This document shows positions 41,800 to 53,164 of a DNA stretch of 64,000 bases, one piece after another. Origin of the DNA: Portulaca oleracea. Its lineage: Eukaryota; Streptophyta; Magnoliopsida; Caryophyllales; Portulacaceae. The notes under the pieces were generated by a model that searched no databases, was not told the DNA's origin, and saw only the letters and a list, made by a program, of their open reading frames with translations. Location of the stretch: contig CM055886.1 in NCBI GenBank assembly GCA_029582165.1, forward strand, positions 27,032,669-27,096,668, read 5' to 3'. Position numbers and translations under genes: made by a program. Positions within the stretch are counted from its first letter, which is position 1; each line of letters opens with the position of its first letter.

Positions 41800-42750
41800 G
41801 TCTGCTAAAGGACCAGCTTTAGCCTCAGAAATTCTTGGAAACCATGAAGCTTGACATCTCTAAGTTGCAGCTGCAAAAAGTTAACCATGTTTGTCTCTTG
41901 CTACGACACCCAACTGCGTCAATCCATCTTGAATTAACAAAGCGTTAAAATTAAATTTTACCACCCCTTCAATTGGTATTCTCCAAGTTGTTGCACTGGA
42001 GCTTTTTCTAATTGGCATCAATTGTTTTCTTAAGCTCTTTAACTTGGCAAAATCTTCAGCTATTTTTTAGGCTCTATAACAAATTATTTGAGCGGGGGTT
42101 TGGGCCTTGTTAAATATCTAATCATTGCATCAGCTACACACAATCCAAGCAACTACAAGCAACTATTAGTCTAGCATGAAGATCCTCCCCATCATTGTGT
42201 TCGAGCCATTGCAAAAGAATGTTTTCAAGCGCGGGAGCACAATAAACAAGTTGATCAATATTTTCACCCATTTGAAACTGCTAATCTCGGACAACTTTAC
42301 AAGAAAAATAGCATACATATAATCCTCAACCTCCTCCTTATACCGTGGTAAAAGTTGGAAAGAGAATGTACCTAGTGATGAAGAAAAATCTTCTTAGTAA
42401 GGATATGTAAGCCCTATTGCCACAAAAGTAATTTAGCCTTATGTATAATATTTGCATTTCATGGTTTAGGCCACAAGGCCTCCAACTTTTCAAGGTTTAT
42501 GCTAACCCTTAGTAGGTAAACTATTTTGACATTGAAAAAGCCAATCTCTAATACTGGCAACCCTAGTAGCCGCCTCATCTTGAGGTCCATCTCCAGTGTC
42601 GAAGTCACACCATTGATGCTATGACCTATAACCTCTTTTGACAAAACCGAGGAAGTAGTCGCGCCACCTCTCCTCGTCATAACTAACAGTCGCTTTGATG
42701 TTTGTTGCTCCCTCCTGATTTTGATCAACCACCATGGCCCTCCGATCACC
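41800..42750 (-). pseudogene. LINE 3' relic: zinc-binding RT tail and RNase H domain
   Basis: On the minus strand a block near 42000 reads WRIPIEGVVKFNFNA, then LGVVARDKHG and WFPRISEAKAGPLA, matching the RVT_3 RNase H-like domain of plant L1 elements (W-x-P-x-x-x-x-x-K-x-N-x-D and GxGxVxRDxxG). One catalytic D reads as A. Upstream frames have cysteine and histidine patterns resembling zf-RVT (LVYCAPALENILLQWLEHND). A 96-residue frame at 42459-42749 belongs to this interval but is not recognised. Multiple stops. Confidence 0.6.
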
Positions 42751-42889
42751 AGCGAACCTGGCCATGATCATTGTCAAGAACTACATCTACAAATGTTAGG
42801 TTTCTGGGTGTTTTAAACAAGATATTATTTGGTGGAAATAGAGGGATTGTATGAAGAAGATCTTATGTGATTGAGGGAGGGAAAATAGC

Positions 42890-44760
42890 AACATATATAC
42901 TTTTCTTCTACCAATCATTATGCTATGGTTGGGTGCTTCTTTGATGTCAAAGAGATAGCCTTGGAACCAAGTTGAAACAAATATCTACTTGTACTTTTCT
43001 ATCATCGATGCATCCAATCCAGTAGTCACTGTATGTACTCGATGGGTTATAGGTCTTTTTCTTGTATAGAGGACCAAAGTTCTTCATCCCTTTGATGTAT
43101 CTTAAAAATCCTATCTAAGCTTTTGTTTAGTAGCATCCCAAGAAAGTACTTCATGAGATCTAAATCTATCATCTAGAATTCAACCATCATATACTTGAAA
43201 TCTTGGATCATCCTTTGATTATACTTGTGTATATGAGATCATCAGCATATAGGCACAAAATTAGAATATCTTGCCCTTAGGCTTGACATATAGGGATAAC
43301 TCATTTAAACTTTTTAAAATCCCTTGTGAAGAAGATACTCATCAATTTTACTATTTTAAGCTCTTATGGTTACTTGAGACCGTAGAGTGCTTTCCTTAGC
43401 TGATATATATACTTTGTTTTCTTGTCCATCAAGAACGTATCATTGAGGTTTCTCGACATAAGCCTCTTCTTCATACTCCCTAGCTAGAAATTCTTACTAG
43501 ATTTCTAGCGGAACTACATGTAGCTTTGGATGTGCTACAATGGCAAGCATTCTTCTTATTGCCTCCATGAGAACTACTAGAGCAAATTTCTCGTTGAAGT
43601 CGATTTGGTTGTTGTACGTACCCTTTAGCAACAACTTGAGCTTTGTACTTATAAATCGAGTCAACCTCGTTATATTTGATATTGTAGACCAAATTGTGCC
43701 CATTGACGTCTTCATCTTGACTCTTGAGGCTTCTCTACTAGTTTTCATGTATCCTTTGCCTATATCGTTCTTATTTACTCATTTATGGCCTCAATCCATT
43801 TTTCATCTTTGGATTCTTCTTGAAATGTTGTTGGCTCACTAGCGAAGAATGTTGTAATTACTTGGCTACACTCAAAAAATTAATGATAACTAGGTGGACG
43901 TCTTTCTCGTTAAGACCTCCGAGTAGACTGTGGAGAATAAATCGAGTACACAATGACAAGTAGTGAGCTTGCTCCATGTGGTGAAGGTGTCGAAGATGAA
44001 TTGTTGGTCGAGGGGCTTCCTTCTATGATTTCTTAAATTTGAAGGTTCTCATGTGCTAACTCCATTTGGAAGCTTCATCAAATACGTCATTTCTTAAAAT
44101 AATCAACTTCTTAGTTTCTTTATTACCCATTCAACTATGCATTGTAGCCAATAAGTATCCAACTTTTTTTATTTTCCTTTGGAATATACGAAAATTTTAT
44201 GCAAGCAGAATCTTTGAAATGATCTACCTTTGACTTCTGTTGAATCATGCTTCATGTAGAATTTTATTAGGAACTATCTTTGTGAAAGATCGGTTGAGAA
44301 TATAGACATCTGTGTTCAGTGCTTGTGTGAGAAAATTTTGTTCTACAACATGTTGCGGGCCATCTTGACTATTGTTTTGTTCCTCCTCTCCGTGACTCTA
44401 TTTGATTCTGTAGTGCATCTTATGGTGAGTTCCCTTTTGATATCATGATTTCGATAGAAATCATCGAACTCATTCTTATGAAATTCTCTCCCACAATCAA
44501 TTCTCGATGTTTTCAAATTATTCCCACTTTATTTTTCTGTGAGGGCCTTGAATTGCCGGAAGTATGAGAAGGCTTCATATTTTTTTCAAGGAAGTACACC
44601 AACATCATGTAGGTATAGTCATCCACGGACAACAAGAAATATCTTTCTCCACCCAGGCATCGATTACGAGCTGGACCCCAAATGTCGACGTGAACTAGTT
44701 GTAGGTGGGAGTTTTAGCCCTTCAAGAGATTTTAGTGAATTATAATCGATGCATTTTTTG
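42890..44760 (-). pseudogene. Copia pol fragment: integrase core, RT and start of RNase H
   Basis: Read on the minus strand with many frameshifts. Integrase: YFLLSVDDYTYMMLVYF, IDCGREFHKNEF and a RNKTIVKMARNML block (44100-44740). RT: STISNITRLTRFIS..VVAKGY (43480-43750), the LYADDLIYT catalytic box near 43231-43250. RNase H: YSDYWIGCIDDRK (about 42960-43010), then cut. LTRs and gag are not attached. No functional product. Confidence 0.85.
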
Positions 44761-44984
44761 AGTGCTTGGATTAAATTACTCCGTGAAACTTGTCTACAAT
44801 GTCAAAATTGTTGTTGACATTTTTTTTGTGAAACGGTGCCATTGTACAAAGTCAAACAGGTTTAATATGCCATTATAGATATTGGAAACTGGTTGGTGGT
44901 GTTTTAATGCTTGATTAGACATATGAATGAGTAATTATTAATTCGCACTCATTTATTAACTATTGCAAATTTCAAGGCCTTCCT

Positions 44985-45240
44985 CCATTTCTTGCCTTGT
45001 TTTCTTTCAGTCCCCCCAATCACAAACCCAAACCCTAAAAAATGGCTCACAATGGAAACGACAACCAAGCCAACGGTCAAGTGATGGCATACAAAAATTT
45101 CTCGTGTTTTTTAAACATCGTGATATTGTGCGATTTCGCTACTATGGGGTGAAAAATGAAATGCAGTTCTCGTTCATTTCGGCAAACTCTTTTGGAAGGT
45201 TCGTTCGCTGCAAGAACCGCTTTGTGAAAGGATAAGGTCC
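44985..45240 (+). pseudogene. GRF-type zinc finger-like ORF
   Basis: The plus-strand frame ends FRYYGVKNEMQFSFISANS followed by FGRFVRCKNRF. This resembles the GRF finger (C-x-C-G...T-x-x-N-P-G-R-x-F-x-x-C), with the first cysteines replaced. Downstream out-of-frame sequence (KKKLQVLVRAL) fits the coiled-coil that usually follows. Such small GRF proteins often accompany plant DNA transposons. It faces the MULE transposase relic at 46840-47820. Confidence 0.5.
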
Positions 45241-46220
45241 CTAACAATGAGACGACTAGTAAAGAACTCCACCCTCTCTCGTGACTTGGGCAGAATGGAG
45301 AACAACATGACGGAGTTGGAAGTAGAGTGAGGATGTGTGATCCTCACTAACTGGGGCTATGATCGGGGCGATAGAGTTAAGGAGCACGAATTAAAGAAGA
45401 AATTGCAGGTGTTGGTGAGGGCTCTGGAGGTATTTTTGGTGGGGGTTTCCTTCAATCATAAGCGGTGGTAGTGGTGTTGGATCCAAGGTAGAGGAAGCAA
45501 AAGACTTTAGACTTGGCGTTTTTTTGTTGTGTCTGCTGGTAAGATATTGTAGCCCAACAATGACTCAAACATTGAATTGTTTTGTAGAGGGTTGATCAAG
45601 TAGTTGTTATAGGTGGTTTGCCTTGGTGTTGATGTTGTAATTTAGTGCTCTGTTTTTTGGGATCCCATGGCTTTAATCATGTACACGGTAGGGATAGGTA
45701 GTAGATTAAGTTAGGGGATGCATGTAGTGTAAGATAGTTATGTAATGTAAACAAAACTTGGAATAGATGAAATTGACTCTTTTGATTCCAAAAATGGATG
45801 TGTGGCTATGTGTACTGTTATGTCTCATTGCACTCAATCAAAAATTTTGTATGAAGAAAGACAAATGTAGACAACCAAAGTTGGCATATAATATAAGCAT
45901 TGATAAGCATGGATAGATATCATTAATAATAAGGCAAATATTATAAGCATTAGATAGAAGGAATATGTAGTGCGTATTTCATCAAACTATGGTGGTTCAT
46001 GTGGAATTTTGACATTATTCACACTATCCTATGTACAAAACAAATTCATAGTGCCAAAAATATACATCAGCATATTCCCTCTTTCCAAAAGATAATCTTC
46101 ACCCAAAAAGTATTATATGAATGTAATATTTGAGTGTCATGTACACAAAAAAATAATTCTTCGAATCACAAAACACCAGCATCAAGACACATCACGTTCA
46201 TGGTTGATGGATATTCGTGT

Positions 46221-46509
46221 AGTAACACCCCGGGTATATGGTTAAGTGTGGCTAAAGGGATTTAAATGACTACTTTTATCACCAGGGTGCCCCTTCATTT
46301 AAGGTAGCTCATTCATTGGGAAATCCTTAGTTAAGCATGCTTGCTGGGAGTAGTCTCAGTATAGGTGACCTCCTGGGAAGTTTTCCAAATCAGAGCGTGA
46401 GCGAGGACGAAGAATGCTGAAAGACTCATGGTGATTCGTTGTACCAGTCAGCGATCCTTAAAGCAGTTATCGGTAATATCTGCGACCAAGGAGGGGTCGG
46501 GGCGTTACA
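46221..46509 (+). mobile_element. Cassandra-type solo LTR containing 5S rRNA sequence
   Basis: 289 bp from (A)GTAACACCCCGGG to GGGGCGTTACA. At 46329-46384 it carries AGTTAAGCATGCTTG and ATAGGTGACCTCCTGGGAAG, the A-box and C-box regions of 5S rRNA, the hallmark of Cassandra TRIMs, whose LTR is transcribed by RNA polymerase III. The expected first T of TGTAAC is A here. No TSD (CGTGT versus GTTAG), so it is old or rearranged. The 5S part covers only the 3' half of the gene and is not a functional 5S gene. Confidence 0.9.
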
Positions 46510-46839
46510 GTTAGGGTGTTTCCTTGGACTCCTACTTGGAATTAGTAGTTGAGGTGGTTGTGGAGTGCAAATGACTAGTTGGGTAGAAACATCAACATCA
46601 ACAACTAGATGAGTGGATAGTGGGTGCTATAAATCCCTTCTGACAGACAGCTTGGATCTGTTAGGGGTATTTGAGCAGTGTCTTCTGCCAATAGCAACAT
46701 GAGTAGTTGAAGCACTAGCAACAGAAGTGAATGCACCAGTGTCAGTAGCACTTGGTGTTGCTGTTGGCATGCTATTTAGTTTGTAGCTAGTAAATTAACA
46801 AAAAGGGGGAAAATCAAGACTTTATCATTGATTTACAAA

Positions 46840-47820
46840 CCTAAGATAAAGATGGAGCAACTGGACAACTTGCCTTGTTGTGTCCCTCAACACCACGAAT
46901 AAAGTAGTGCATTCTTCTCTAATTCTTGCTCATTCTGCCCCTTACATTTTCCCCAACCTCAAGAGTTTCTTGTACTTAGTGGTTGTTTTTCTTTTTGGTT
47001 TAAAGTATGGGGCTGAAATCACATATTCGAGCCCTTTTTCCCACATATCAAATCGATTAATTAGCATCAAAGTGTGACTGTATGTATTCCTCATATTCAC
47101 AATTGCATAACAATCATCCACAAAGTGTGTTGGGTCTATCTTGTCATCTCTCATGATAGTAATGGAATGCATGCAAGGAATACCACTAATTTCCCAAGAG
47201 TTACAAGAACATGTCTTTGCTTGCAAATTTACAACATACTCCTCACTAAGGGCATTACTGACATTATACAAGCCATGAGCTCCCTTAGTCACTTCCAAAT
47301 ACCTAGATAGATAATTTTCTTGTCTAGTTTCTTTCTAATTCTATGAGCCATAGGATTCTGTATCTTAAAGGTCCAACCATTCTTTTCAACAACTCTTTTC
47401 ACGAAACACTTGAAACAAACTTAAGCATAGACACAAAAGGTATGTATCTTGCTTCTGTAATGAATACATTGAAGATATCAATGATACTTTGGTCCATTGA
47501 GTCACGCTTTGCATTGAATTTAAAGAAACGCCTGTAAAAGTTTTCACTCGCTTAGCCTTCAAGCTCTTCCAAGCAACTGGATCGAGGTTTTTAAGTTCTT
47601 TCGCATATTTCTTTAAGTGGGGTGTTGTTGTTGACTTTACTATGCTCCAAAACAACTCTTTATATAGCTCACCCTTGCGACTCTTCTTCAAATTGGCATA
47701 AACATGCCTAAGGCACATCCTATGCTCAGCATGAGGAAGGTATTTTTTCACGCTCTCTACCAATCTCAGAAAATTCACTTTTATAGTACACCAAGTAGCC
47801 CTCTTTGGAACATTCCCCAA
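46840..47820 (-). pseudogene. MULE transposase, C-terminal half
   Basis: The minus strand reads HAEHRMCLRHVYANLKK, the conserved block after the catalytic core of MuDR-type transposases, then a frameshifted spacer, and a SWIM finger (CSCNSWEISGIPCMH, about 47167-47211: C-x-C-x9-C-x-H) that binds DNA. A degenerate knuckle (GHNKASCP, about 46860) ends it. The N-terminal DNA-binding region and the catalytic core with its acidic residues are missing; upstream sequence is Copia gag. Inactive. Confidence 0.85.
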
Positions 47821-48049
47821 GGAAAATATGCAACTTTCCCATTCTGATTTTCAGACATCAAAAAAACAAGCAAACATTCTTAATCGGCATAAGTTACCCC
47901 TAAATAGAATACATTTTCATGTCCCTCTTGCATGGCATTGAAACAAGAATACATTTTCATTTGGGTCATCTTTCTCTGTGAAGTTGGCATCGTCTCGTTG
48001 TCGATTACAACAATCTCGTACATGATGTGTTTGCCATGTAAATTTTTTG

Positions 48050-48930
48050 CATTTGAACAAACAATTGGTCATATCATGGTCAGTCATCTTACATTTCTTG
48101 TAGTTTGGGCCCGATTTTTAATCTTCATGACTTCCCTGATTCTGGTAACTTCCTCTCCCCTTGCAATTGTTATTGGTAGTATTCCTATGTTGGAAATTTC
48201 TACCATAAATATTCTCCTTCGTATTCTCAAGGTTGGAGAATTTTAACTTGGCTTGAAAAGCCTGCTCGAGTGGCTGGTGTGTAAATCTACGCATTCTCTC
48301 CTCATGTGCGTGGAGAAACCTTGCTAATTCTATGGGAGTGGGCTTAGATAAATCTTTAAATTCTTCGACGGTAACCATTATATGAACAAAACATTAGTGG
48401 AGGGATCATTACCGCCTTTTTTTTTATCACTTTCTTATCTTCGATCATGCTACCATATTTTCTAATTTTATTTAGTATGTCAGTGTCACAGTTGAAGTAT
48501 GCTTGAATCATTTCATCTTCTGTTATTAATAAGGTATTAAAATACTTCCACAAAATTTGAAGTGTAATAGACATTACCTTATCAGTGGCATGGTATGCTT
48601 CCTTTAAGATTGTCTAATCACCCTTGACTATTATGACAACCATAACCTTAAAAAAGATTGTTGGAGTACTAATTATTTGATAGATGTCAACAAGGGTCGT
48701 AAAGTCCTTATAATTATCTTGATATTCGCCTCTTTGGTTTCATCTCATGATGATTTTTCTTCTTCATCTAGTTTTCCTTTTCCATCATTCTTTTCTTTAG
48801 AATCCTTCTCCATCTCTTTCTTAGGAGGTTTATTATAACCTGTTTCTATCACATCCCATAAACAGTATGCCATAAACAAGGTTTTCATTTGAATGCTCTG
48901 CATTTGACAATTCTCTCCATCGCAAATATG
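48050..48930 (-). pseudogene. Copia gag (UBN2) relic
   Basis: Minus-strand blocks in order: IQMKTLFMAYCLWDVIETGY (gag start), an acidic K/E run, DEMIQAYFNCDTDILNKIRKYG, KFLDLSKPTPIELARFLHAHEERM (frame at 48118-48378) and a broken knuckle (YKKCKMTDHD) near 48060-48110. Frames shift several times. Its 3' side joins the MULE transposase relic at about 47900. Confidence 0.8.
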
Positions 48931-50266
48931 GGTGTGCTTAAATTTGGGAGATAGTACGTGATTGGAGGTTGAAGGGGTGTCATGTTTAATTTAGAGTTAG
49001 ATTTGATGGAGGGTTAATATTGAGGGTTGGGATATGACTTGAAAGTTGATGGTTAATTTAGGAGGTGTAAGTTTGATAGGAGGACCTGAGTTAAAGTGGC
49101 CCTAGTATCACTATTAATTTTTGGTAGTTTGGAATGGAATATTGTTTATAGGAAATGGAGGAAGGATTATGTGAAAAAAAGCTTATGTTATTGATGGAGG
49201 AGGATAACATACAATACGTGATTGTTCACACTCACGCATATAATCCCTACATACTTATATTTCTTATTTGTTGAATGGAAATGGTGGTGAAAGATCCACT
49301 CTTAACATCCATATCATTTTTTTATTTTCTATTTTCTAGATGTTTCTTATATAATAAAAGATACCTAGAATATCCTATGATAATAACTTCATATAACATC
49401 TAAAATTATTTTTTCATGATTTTCTAGATTATTATTTATTTTCAGCAACCGTGATCAATTTTCAAGTTCAACATCTCACCTACTGCCTCTCCACCACCCT
49501 CATCGCCTCTACCACCACACTCGCAGTCAATCGCCACCTGTGACCACCCTTGGCCACCACACACACCAGCTAGCCTAATGTAGCTAGCTACCTCATTTTC
49601 CAACCCATTGTCTTCCATTTCAACCGTGCCCATCTCCCTTTCACGCCTTTATTCTCATGTCTCCAACCATAATTCTCCCACCCCTAACCATAACAAAACA
49701 CATCGTAGAGGAAGAGAGTGGAACAATAAAATTTGAGCAGAGCTGAGGGAGATCAAGAAGAGATCAAGGAGACCTACAGAGGTGAGACTGTACTAATAAA
49801 TTGTGTGAACATGCATGTAGCTAGAGTGTGCTGTGGGGAAGGGGGGAAGGGGGGAATATATTTACTAATATATTGTGAAAGAGGGAGATTAAACATAGGA
49901 GTGGACTTTAACCAGTTACTTAGAAAAGTTAAACGTTGTTAATGTCATTTTTAAAATAAATTTTTAAAATAAAGAAATTTAAAATTTGAGTAGGAATAAT
50001 ATTTTGTGAAATGGGGAAGGAAGTGTTTTCAATGAATGACATGCTAGTTACTATTAAAATATTTAATACTCAATTTGTTGACTTGAAATTAGTATATTTA
50101 AAATAAATTACTTTTGAAGATCTAAGTGATTAGATGTCAAATTTAAGAGCCTCAAATGTAAAATTAGTCCCCCAAAATTTGTCAATTAAACTAAGGGTTT
50201 CTTTAGAGGTAAAGTAATAAGGTTGAACAAAGTAAGATTGTATACATTTAGGTAAAGTTGCAAAAT
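48931..50266. other. Intergenic sequence
   Basis: AT-rich with a modestly CG-richer patch at 49440-49640 that holds short unrecognised frames on both strands. A purine tract GGGGAAGGGGGGAAGGGGGG lies near 49837. No supported gene. Confidence 0.5.
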
Positions 50267-50270
50267 TAAA

Positions 50271-51333
50271 TGGAGCGTTACCGTACGCGTGGATGGATGA
50301 AGATTAGATTGAGTGGATTATTGGATTCAACAATCGACAAGAAGCTTGAACACCCAAAGGAAGGATATGACCTTGAGCAAGGAGAACCACAACTCTAGGC
50401 CTAACACCCCACCATGATTATCTAGGAAATTCCATCAATAATCACTAAAGGAATGACTTGAATCACCACCAAAATTACTTGGATAAAGATAACAAGGTTT
50501 GAGAGAAACAAGGAGAAAACCCTTACAAATGTTTAAGCATCACAAAACATAATCTGAATAATCTGTTCAAAACAAGCTAAGGGGAGGGGTATTTATACTA
50601 AAAAGGGAAAAAATCAAAACACAGCATTTAATACACAAAACACGCGTCGTAGCAAGCCCATCGCGGGTGTCACGACCTGGTCGTAGACGCGACTAGTCAG
50701 CAACGCAGCAGCAGCAATGGCGAGCAGCAAGTGGTCGCGGGTGCGACCCCATACGTCGCAGGTGCGACGGACGTCTGGAAATGGGTAATTGGCGCGGCTG
50801 CAGCAACAGGGCAGGGGAAGGTCACGGGTGCGACCAAAAGCTTCGCGGGCGCGACTACCTTCTGGGCAGTTTTTTTTGTCGACTTCAAACGCGCATAACT
50901 TCTTCATCCGGGCTCTGTTTTAGGCCCATAAGATATCGATGGAAAGCTCTCGGTGTGTACTTTAAGCTCCCAAAATGTCAAGTCCATCGAAGTTGTATTG
51001 AAGGAGTTATGGTGGAAAGAGTGAAAGCACGTCCATTTCCATAACCCACGTTGACCCCTTTGTGCTTATTCTTGCCGAAGGACTTCGAACCCTTTTAAAG
51101 GCCCGAAGTAGGTCCTGATCAGGACTCGTAGCTCCACTCCCATGGTCCTGGGTCCCACTTGAAGTGTATGTCACACCCAAAATTGATCAAATCATGTCTC
51201 CAGGGTCCTGGTCCACCTTAAAGTGCACTCCACACCCGACCTTGGAGTTGTTTTCCTCGTGTTTTACGAAGGGGTGCGGGAAGGTTTTGCGAACACAAAT
51301 TTCAAAGTTTGGGTACTCGCCCGATACGCTCCA
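50271..51333 (-). repeat. 3' LTR of the 50 kb element
   Basis: 1063 bp. The centre (50640-50880) is GC-rich and repeats the near-palindrome GTCGCGGGTGCGAC with variants; a GCGCATAACTTCTTCATCCG block follows, shared with the LTR at 9494. Confidence 0.92.
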
Positions 51334-51368
51334 TACTCCCCTTCTTGAAAAAGAGTTGCCCTCAACTC

Positions 51369-51791
51369 TTAGGAGTTAAAATGGAGGCATGTTCCATAGC
51401 TCGGCCACCCGTTACATGAACCCTCCATCAAGCCGATCGTGATCACGCTATGAACTCCACCCTGCTTGAAGAGATAGGAATTCTTAAAGAGGCTTGGGGG
51501 TGAAGGATAAGGGAAGGAAGGAGGAAATTTTTGTGGAGTTAGGGAACGCTCAAGCTCACTAAGCTTGCTACTCGGGTAAGACAAAGCTATGGAACGCTTG
51601 CCCTCACCAAGAGTACAATCATCCCATGTTTCGATCAAAAGGAGGTTCCTTAACTCACTTCCCACCCAAGGTTTTATTTGATGCGGGACTAAGGGACTCA
51701 AGTAATCACGGTAAAGCAAATGATCTTCATTCAATATGCATTCCCACAAACATCGCATACCAAACTTCCAATAGCACCCATTCAACGACAA
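51369..51791 (-). CDS. Unrecognised internal ORF, 140 residues
   Basis: An open frame between the longer gag-like ORF and the 3' LTR. It is rich in aromatic residues (W, Y, F), with a WKFGMRCLWECIL start and a Ser/Pro-rich middle (LTPQKFPPSFPYPSPPSLF). No known domain or catalytic motif is seen. It ends just before the PPT and overlaps sequence of low coding quality, so it may not be translated. Confidence 0.35.
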   Translation of the reverse strand: MSLNGCYWKFGMRCLWECILNEDHLLYRDYLSPLVPHQIKPWVGSELRNLLLIETWDDCTLGEGKRSIALSYPSSKLSELERSLTPQKFPPSFPYPSPPSLFKNSYLFKQGGVHSVITIGLMEGSCNGWPSYGTCLHFNS

Positions 51792-51809
51792 AACCTTAAA
51801 TGACCAATG

Positions 51810-52640
51810 TCACCCAAATATCATGTATGGCATATTCAAATAGTTCAAATCACAACGACGAACATGCAAGCAATATTCATTGATGGACGATACAAACGAG
51901 GTGCTCATTAACATTGGTTGAACTAGAATCATGGCTACATCAAACCCAAACTTGCTACTAGACACCAAACGAACACCAAGATTCCTAGCATGCCACTCAA
52001 AACATAGAGAATTTTCAACCGTGAACATCACATGATCATCATACAACTTATCACGCCAACAAACAACATCAAACAACCAATGTCTCCCAAAGATCATGCA
52101 CGACTCACCCAAAGACTCTACTTCACAATGTCCATCTTTCAGGCATGATTCAATAAATTTCAAAGGAGAGCCTTTGGTTACCTTATTCTTCCCTTGGAGA
52201 AGAATTTGAGTGCCCATGGGTGGAAGGAAAAGAGAGTCATCTCCATAGATGTTTAATTCCTTGGTTGGTGGCAATGATAAAACCAAAGGAGTTTCTTCTT
52301 GGGCTTCTTCAACAAGGATGAGAGGAAGGGCAAGGTCGACGTTCGCATCCTCCTCTTGGCTTGGAACTTTATCAATCTCACCATGTGCACCAAGAAGCTC
52401 ACAACTTTCCCCTCTATTGGTCACAAGGACATTAACCTCGTTCATTGAACTTTCCTTTTCCTCAACCTTTTCAAATTTTCCAAGTGTGGAAGTGATGTTT
52501 TTCTCGTCAACTTCTTCCATCATGTCACTTGTTTGCTCTTTCACACCAAAAGATTCTTCAATCCAAGCTCTAACCATAGCCATTTTTGGACATTGCAAAG
52601 CATCGTGTCCCACACATCTACATTTGGCACACTTCTGGGA
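51810..52640 (-). CDS. Gag-like zinc-knuckle protein of the 50 kb element
   Basis: The frame begins with a CCHC knuckle (CAKCRCVGHDALQCPK, C-x2-C-x4-H-x4-C), followed by an acidic middle (EEVDEKN, EDANVDLALP), then LPPTKELNIYGDDSLFLPP and a hydrophobic C-terminus. Upstream, the same reading frame from about 52820 continues as a Ser/Gln-rich and coiled-coil-like segment (TFENRFSTIERTLENLKVQ) but is broken by two stops, so the N-terminal capsid part is damaged. A nucleocapsid-type RNA-binding role is inferred from the knuckle and its position. No protease or RT follows. Confidence 0.6.
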   Translation of the reverse strand, partial: SQKCAKCRCVGHDALQCPKMAMVRAWIEESFGVKEQTSDMMEEVDEKNITSTLGKFEKVEEKESSMNEVNVLVTNRGESCELLGAHGEIDKVPSQEEDANVDLALPLILVEEAQEETPLVLSLPPTKELNIYGDDSLFLPPMGTQILLQGKNKVTKGSPLKFIESCLKDGHCEVESLGESCMIFGRHWLFDVVCWRDKLYDDHVMFTVENSLCFEWHARNLGVRLVSSSKFGFDVAMILVQPMLMSTSFVSSINEYCLHVRRCDLNYLNMPYMIFG

Positions 52641-53150
52641 TTAACCTTGGAGGTTCAAAGCAATGTTGTTCATTTGAACCTTAAGGTTCTCAAGAGTCCG
52701 CTCAATGGTGGAGAATCGATTCTCAAAGGTGGCGGTGAGTCAATTCTCAAGAGCTCGAATTTGAGGACTTTGGCTTTGGCTTGACTCCTTTCGATTGGAA
52801 CTATTTTCACCATCCATATCGAAGGAGGGGTAAGGACGAATTGTGTTTGGGAAATTTTATGGAGTTTGGGGGTTCTTGTGCATTTGGCTAGTGTTTGGCT
52901 AAGGGTTCTTTGTGTTTTTCTCACTCAGACATTTCATCGAACACCTTCCGTGCACTAATTTCCAACTTCTCCTCAAAGCTCCAAATGACTTCAAATGCAA
53001 CAAATACAAACACAATACAATATATTCCAACACTCTTGGATGCACAGGGAATAGGGGACACCAATATTTGCAAGAGACACACCAAAAACCAACAATAGAA
53101 ATCACTACTAGCAAGAACAAAAACCAAAACTCAAGCTAGAACAAAAAGTA

Positions 53151-53162
53151 GCTCTGATACCA
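53151..53162 (-). other. Primer binding site (initiator Met-tRNA)
   Basis: The minus strand reads TGGTATCAGAGC, two bases after the 5' LTR end CGCTCCA. Confidence 0.92.
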
Positions 53163-53164
53163 AG

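Noticed and set aside
46329..46384. Functional 5S rRNA gene
   Set aside because: Only the internal promoter half is present, bounded by Cassandra LTR sequence.
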